A stretch of 64,000 nucleotides of DNA, taken from positions 59,929,971 through 59,993,970 of the forward strand of contig CM075943.1 of assembly GCA_038030265.1 (NCBI GenBank). Reading direction: 5' to 3'. Each line of letters opens with the position of its first letter. Within the stretch, counting starts at the first letter, position 1. Of this stretch, positions 49,701 to 55,700 are shown one piece after another. A program made the position numbers and the translations under genes. The notes beneath the pieces were generated by a model that searched no databases, had not been told where the DNA came from, and saw nothing but the letters and a program-made list of their open reading frames with translations. This DNA is from Corythucha ciliata (taxonomy: Eukaryota; Arthropoda; Insecta; Hemiptera; Tingidae).

Positions 49701-52700
49701 TGCCATGTTGGAGGACGAGTCTCTCGAAGTGGGCGTCTTCGTGGTGATGGCACCCTGCGAATTTCTTCATCTCTGGTGTCTCTGGGTGGTACGTCTGATC
49801 TAGTTTGACCCGACGTGGGTCGTGGTATTTCGAAGGACTGAGTAGGACCAAAAGTGACTCTTGGTTTTGGTATTAATGTTGATCTCAACTGGTCGATGTG
49901 TCGCTTCAGTGTTCTGCCGGAATCAAGAGTGACAAGGTAGTGCCGTTGGCCCAGTTTCTTTATGATTTCACCGAACTGCCATACGTCTTTATTCTGAGTG
50001 AAAACACGGATCTGAACTCTCTCTCCTTTTTGTAATTGACGTACTCGACTGGACACTTTATTTTCGGATGGCTGTGATTTGAATGGGAAAACTGCGTTGA
50101 GTCGAATTCTCAGTGGCCGATTTAAATACATTTCGGCCGGGGACAATCCTGTGGAGAGGGGGGTTGCTCTGTATCGCATGATGATTGACCGTACTTTGTC
50201 ATGGATGGTTCCAGGTTCGTCTGCAGACGCCCGCAGCCAACGCTTCAGGGTTTGGACATAACGTTCGGCAAGTCCGTTTGTAGACGGATGTTGCGGTGCA
50301 ATAAATTTTTGAAAGATGCCGTTGTTTGTACAGTAAGCCTTGAATTCATCACTGAGAAATATTGACGCATTGTCTGATACCAGTACGCTGGGATATCCGT
50401 GGAAAGAAAAAATGTCTTGAAGCAGAGAAATCGTACTGGAGCTGGTAGGCGGATCTTTGATGACACGTACCTCGGCCCATTTTGATTTGGCATCCACGCA
50501 GATGAGGAAGAAGTGATCTTGAAAGGGTCCCGCATAGTCCATGTGGACGCGTTCCCAGTTGTTTTTAGGTTCATCCCAGGGATGTGGTGGGGCGGTTGGT
50601 GGGTTGGAACGTGTACGAGCGCAGTCTTCGCAACTCTTTACTATGCGCTCGATGTCTTTATCGATTCCAGTCCAAAAAACGTACCGACGAGCTAATTGTT
50701 TTGTTCTTTCGATGCCCATGTGGGTCTCGTGAAGCTCCTGGAGTATGTGCGATCGCAAGGAATGTGGAATTACGACGCGATCGCCTCGAAAAAGAACGCC
50801 GTCCGAAAGTGTGTATTCGGAGTCAATTGAACTGGAGATCAATTTTTTAATCAGAGTACTGAGTTCGACATCTTCCTGAGTTTCTTTTTTAATCGTTTCG
50901 TATGTAATTTTGACACTTGCGATTTGAAAAATTTGTCCTTCGTAGATTTGATTCACTTCATTTCCGATGAATTCGTCATTCGTCGGTTGAGACGATTTGA
51001 TTGGGGCGCGAGACAAGCAGTCCACGTGCTGGTTTTCGATACCCTTTTTGAATTTTACAGTGTAGTCAAATCCGGAAAGGAACGATGCATACCTGAGTAA
51101 TCGAGCTGATGTCATCAGCGGTAGTGATTTATTATGTTTGAAGATCCGAGTGAGTGGTTCGTTGTCGGTAATAAGCGTGAACTGTTTACCGAAAAGATAA
51201 TTGTAAAAATGGTTAACCCCAAAAACAATTGCTAAGGCTTCGCGGTCCAGTTGGCTGTAGTTACTTTCCGCGGTTGTTAAGGAACGGGAAGCATATGCGA
51301 TAGGACGGTCTAAGCCTTCAACTGTGTGGCTCAACACGGCGGCTATGCCGGTAGGACTGGCATCCGTTGTTAGAAGAAGGGGTAATTTTTGGTCGAAGGG
51401 GACTAGAACCCGGTCACTACACAATTCATTTTTGAGTCTGAGGAACGCAGCTTCGCAGCTTGCAGTCCATACCCAACGGGAGTTTTTCCGTAAAAGACAT
51501 CGCAATGGGTAGGTGATCGTCGAAAAGTCTGGGACGAACCGAGAGTAGTAAGTTATGAGTCCAAGTAGACGTCTGACATCATCGCTATTAGTCGGTCGTG
51601 GAATTTCTTGAATAGCTTTAATTTTTGTTGGAGACTTTGAAATTTTGTTGAACGATATCACGTGTCCGAGATATTCGATCGATTCTTTGAAAAATGAACA
51701 CTTGGCTTTATTCAGATGTAAGTCGAATTCTGAGAGACGTTTTAGACACATTCTTAAATTCTTGGTACAATCTTCGATGGTTTTCCCGTGTACAATAATG
51801 TCATCGAAATACGCTTCCGTTTTCGGTGTCCCTTTCAAAAACTAAGTCTGTTCATCCGGTAAGTCCCTCGATGTGTCGTTATTGTTTGAATGACGCTGCT
51901 GTCGTCATCAACTTTCAAGTGTAAATACGCCTTGTACAAGTCAAGCTTGCAGAAGTACCGTGAATTCCGGAGACTGTTAAGGACGTCGTCAATGCGGCGG
52001 ATGGGGTGGTTTGCTTGTATTAACCTCTCATTCACACCACACTTATAGTCAACACACAGTCGTACACCTCCGTCCGGTTTCGAAATGACTACCAGGGGTG
52101 ATCCCCAATCGGAGGTAGCTACTGGCGAAATTATGCCGTCAGATTCCAGGGCGTCTAGCTCACGCTCGACTTTCTCCCGCAGAGCATAAGGGACGTCTCT
52201 TTCCCGAGTAAAAATAGGTTTTGCGTTTGGTCGGAGCTGGAGGCTAACGGTGAAGTTAGGCACGGTGCCTACTTTTTCTTCGAAAATGCCCGAGAATTCG
52301 GTTAGTATTTCATCAATGGAATGCAGAGGAGAAATAGTTTCTGTGAAATCATCCAGCTGGTGCAACTCTATGCCTAGTGCTCGGATCCATTGTCGTCCGA
52401 GGAGCGGGTCATGTCCCGATGGGACGACGTGGAGGTCTCCTGTGAAGTTTTTATCGCGGTAGCGGACATCGACGCGAATTTTCCCAAGTGGTTTGATAAT
52501 ATTACCTGAGTAGGATCGGAATGCGACTTGTGACGGTTCGATCGGAACTGAAATGCGCAAGTTTTTGAAATCTGTTTCGGAAATTAAAGAAAATTTTGCT
52601 CCGGAATCAACCTCGAAACACTGTGATTTTCCGTTTACGGCGACTGCTACGAGGTATTTGTCTGAATCATGGCTCAATTCGAAGAGGTCAATGACGGTGC

Positions 52701-55700
52701 ATGGCTGTTGATGTTGTATTGTTGACAAATTGTTTATTCCATACGTGTTTCCTTGGTCTGCATCTGAGAGCATGTGTACAGCGTTTGATGAACTCGAACG
52801 TCTGTTTTTAATCTGAGTGGTTATACAGACCTTGGCGACATGACCAATTTTCTTACATGACGTGCATTTCAGCTTTGATCGATCGACGCGACACTCATTT
52901 ATCCGGTGGTTATCACGTCCACAGCGAACACAGAAATTATTGAATCCTAAGGCTTTATAATCAGTCCGAGTTTTATTGTATGAATTCCGACTGGTAGGAG
53001 CGGAGCGCGAACGACTTCGGGATCGATTCTGAGTGGAACTAGCGACTTTATTTGCGGCTGTGACGCTATTTAAGGAATTACTGGAGGGAGCGCGATGCGT
53101 TAATTCTCTGCTGTCGATTTTGGACGCTTCAAGAGCCGTTGCTTTTGACAAAATTTCGTCGAACTGAGTAGCTCCCGATTGTAGAATTTGTTCCCGCAAC
53201 CAATCGTCGCGGAGGCCACGAATGAACTGTGCGCGGAGAAACGCGTCTGAAATTGAAACGGATTTACCGCACGAGCACGAGGTTGTAAACTCGCATTCGC
53301 CCATGTCCCTCTGAAGGGAGGATACAAATTCTGCGATCGACTGAGACTCTTTTTGATACACATTGAGGAAGTAGTGTTGTGCTACGACCACGTTTTTCTT
53401 GGGAATTAGCATCTTTTTGAAAGCCTGGAGTAAATCTGAGTAAGGTAACGATTTTACTTGTTTTTCAGGACCGAGAAAAGCAGCCAAACTGTTGTAATGT
53501 ATGGACCCGATGGAAACACAAAGGAGCTGAGCAATTTTTCCTTTATCTGAGAGGCTTTTCATAGAACAATAATTTTCAAAACGTTCTAAGTAACATGTGA
53601 ACTTTTCCTTTTTTGGGTCATAACTTTCGAAAGGAGTTATTGATGAGATGTCAGGTGTACCGGTACTGCGTAACTGAGCTGCAACTTCGCTGAGTAGGGC
53701 TTTGTGTTGGGCATTTATCATCCCCACGATTTGTTGAAATTGAGTCGCGTCCATTTAGAAAAAGGAAAATAAAACGAGTAAGACCGAATCGAAGAAGAAT
53801 ACAACAAAGACTGGACTGAAGAAGCTGTTCTTTGATATGGGAGTCGCTCAGGCCCCGAATAAATTGAGCGCGTAAAAAAAGTTCTGCCGATGAGACTTCT
53901 TTTCCACAAGAACATGGAACCGAGAATTCACATTCAAGGAGGTCGCGGCGGAGGGACGCGACAAATCCAGCAATCGATTCGGTTTCTTTTTGATAAATTG
54001 ATAGAAATGAATGTTGAGCTAGAAGCACTGTTCCCTTCGGGGCGAGATGTTTCTCGAGGACGGTAATGAGGTCCGAATAGCTGAGCCGCAACAATGTTAT
54101 AGTTATTCACGCCAATGGAATTGATGAGCATTTGGGCACTCTTTTTTGGATCGGAAAAAAATGTCTTTCATTTTGAGGTAATTTTCGAATCTTTGCCGGT
54201 AATACTTGAATTTTTCTTTTATGGGGTCATACATTTCAAACGGCGGAATACACTGTAAAGAGGCGGAAGATGTACTCACGGGCGGATGTTTGGATTGATG
54301 TGATAGAATTGCCTGTAGCACACGTTGTTGGGAATCCAAGAACGCTTGAAACTGAGCCTGATCCATGGCAATATTGATTGGTTTCCCCTCGTCGCCAATT
54401 TGTTGTGATTTTTAAGGGAAATTGATGTGATTATTAAAAAAAAGGGAAACTTGAACGTACTGGTTACATTTTTATTATTTCAACAAAGGAGAAGAACTAA
54501 CTCAAAGAAAAAGGATTGATGGGCTGGCGGGGGATCTAGACGCGCTTGGCGCATGTTCCATTTTATTGATAGCGGATCTAGAGAGTATGAGGAGGGGAAT
54601 TCCTTTTGCAAGACTGTTAAATTTATGAAAAATATTACACCGTGGCACCTGACGCGATGGAATTACATCACTTGGAGCAATAGAAATTTGAGGAATCGGA
54701 ATTGCCGGTTTCGAGCCCAACTATATCGGTGAAATTGCCAGTTTCTGGTCTTTATTTCCGCGAAAATTGCGAGTTTCGGCGATCTTTTTTTTCTTAGTGA
54801 CCGTAGAGCCCGCAAGCTGGCCGGCCACAATTTATACTGTCTAGAGTCTTCTGACGAATAGCTGCAAAATTGCAACAATTGGAAAGCAACTAATTTTTCC
54901 TGGACTTTCACGTATCAATTTCAGTGAAATTGAAGTTTCGGTTCTTATTTTTAAACGCCGACAATCCCACGGGCAAGCCAGCCCGGACAACACCCAAAGC
55001 CTTGATACGAAAAGACGCAAAATTGCAACATTTTGAAGGCAAAAATCAGCGAAATTTGAAGTTTACAGGCTGAGTATCCGCAATTTTGCAAGTTTCAGTT
55101 CCTAATTTCAGCGAAACTACAAGTTTTAGGACCTTTTTTTCGGGCCTAAAATATCAGTGACACTGTTGGGTTATTTTCAAGTGGACCGGAACCGGGTCTG
55201 GCCGGCCTGAATAGCCTCAAAGTTGCAACATTTCGTAGGAAAATATCTGTGAAATTAGAACTTTCATGGTGATACAACAAGTTTCTCGTCTTAATTCCAG
55301 CGTTATTGCAAGTTTCAGGGCCTTGTGTTTTTAGTGGGCGCAAACCGTGGGCAAGCAGGCCCCGACTGCGCCTATAACTTTGAATTAAAACTTGAATTTA
55401 TTTCTAATTTGAAATTGAATGATTTTGCACGCTTGATCCTAATTTGTGCGTGAAAATCGGTGAAAATTCAAATTCAAGGGTCTTGAAGAAAAATTACAGT
55501 TAAGAGACCATTTTTGTATCGGCCTGTCAACGCCTAAAAACGGCCCTGCTCGGCATTCTAAACTTGGCTGGTCAGTGGTAAAAAGGAGGCAGTTGAATAG
55601 AGTTATACTACGCGACATGAAATAAGGCGAGTGTGACTCATAAACTAGAAAAAAACAACGTTGCACTTTACAGTTCCAAAGAATCTAGGAAAGGCTCAAG

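Larger units (their letters stand above)
48193..53806 (-). mobile_element. Mag-type Ty3/gypsy element B, nested in gag of element A
   Basis: A second Mag-type element on the minus strand with two long frames for gag-protease-RT and RT-RNase H-integrase. The 3' LTR starts (minus strand) TGTTGTATTCTTCTTC at 49435, directly after the polypurine tract AGTGGGGGAGACAC (49436-49449). At the right edge only the same first 16 bases remain (53791-53806), followed at once by the gag leader, so the 5' LTR and primer binding site are deleted. The left boundary is uncertain. About 15 codons of A gag are missing at the insertion and no target duplication is visible. Confidence 0.75.
41430..54639 (-). mobile_element. 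Mag-type Ty3/gypsy element A, interrupted by a LINE and by element B
   Basis: Two 239-bp LTRs (right 54401-54639; left 41430-41595 plus 44773-44844, split by a LINE) are flanked by a perfect 5-bp duplication CCGTG (41425-41429 and 54640-54644). The element runs right to left: primer binding site, gag, protease, RT/RNase H, integrase, polypurine tract. A LINE (41596-44762) sits in the 3' LTR, and element B (about 48193-53806) sits in gag. Without them the element is about 4.4 kb. RT has lost its catalytic core and several frames are broken. The domain style is that of the Mag clade. Confidence 0.88.
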
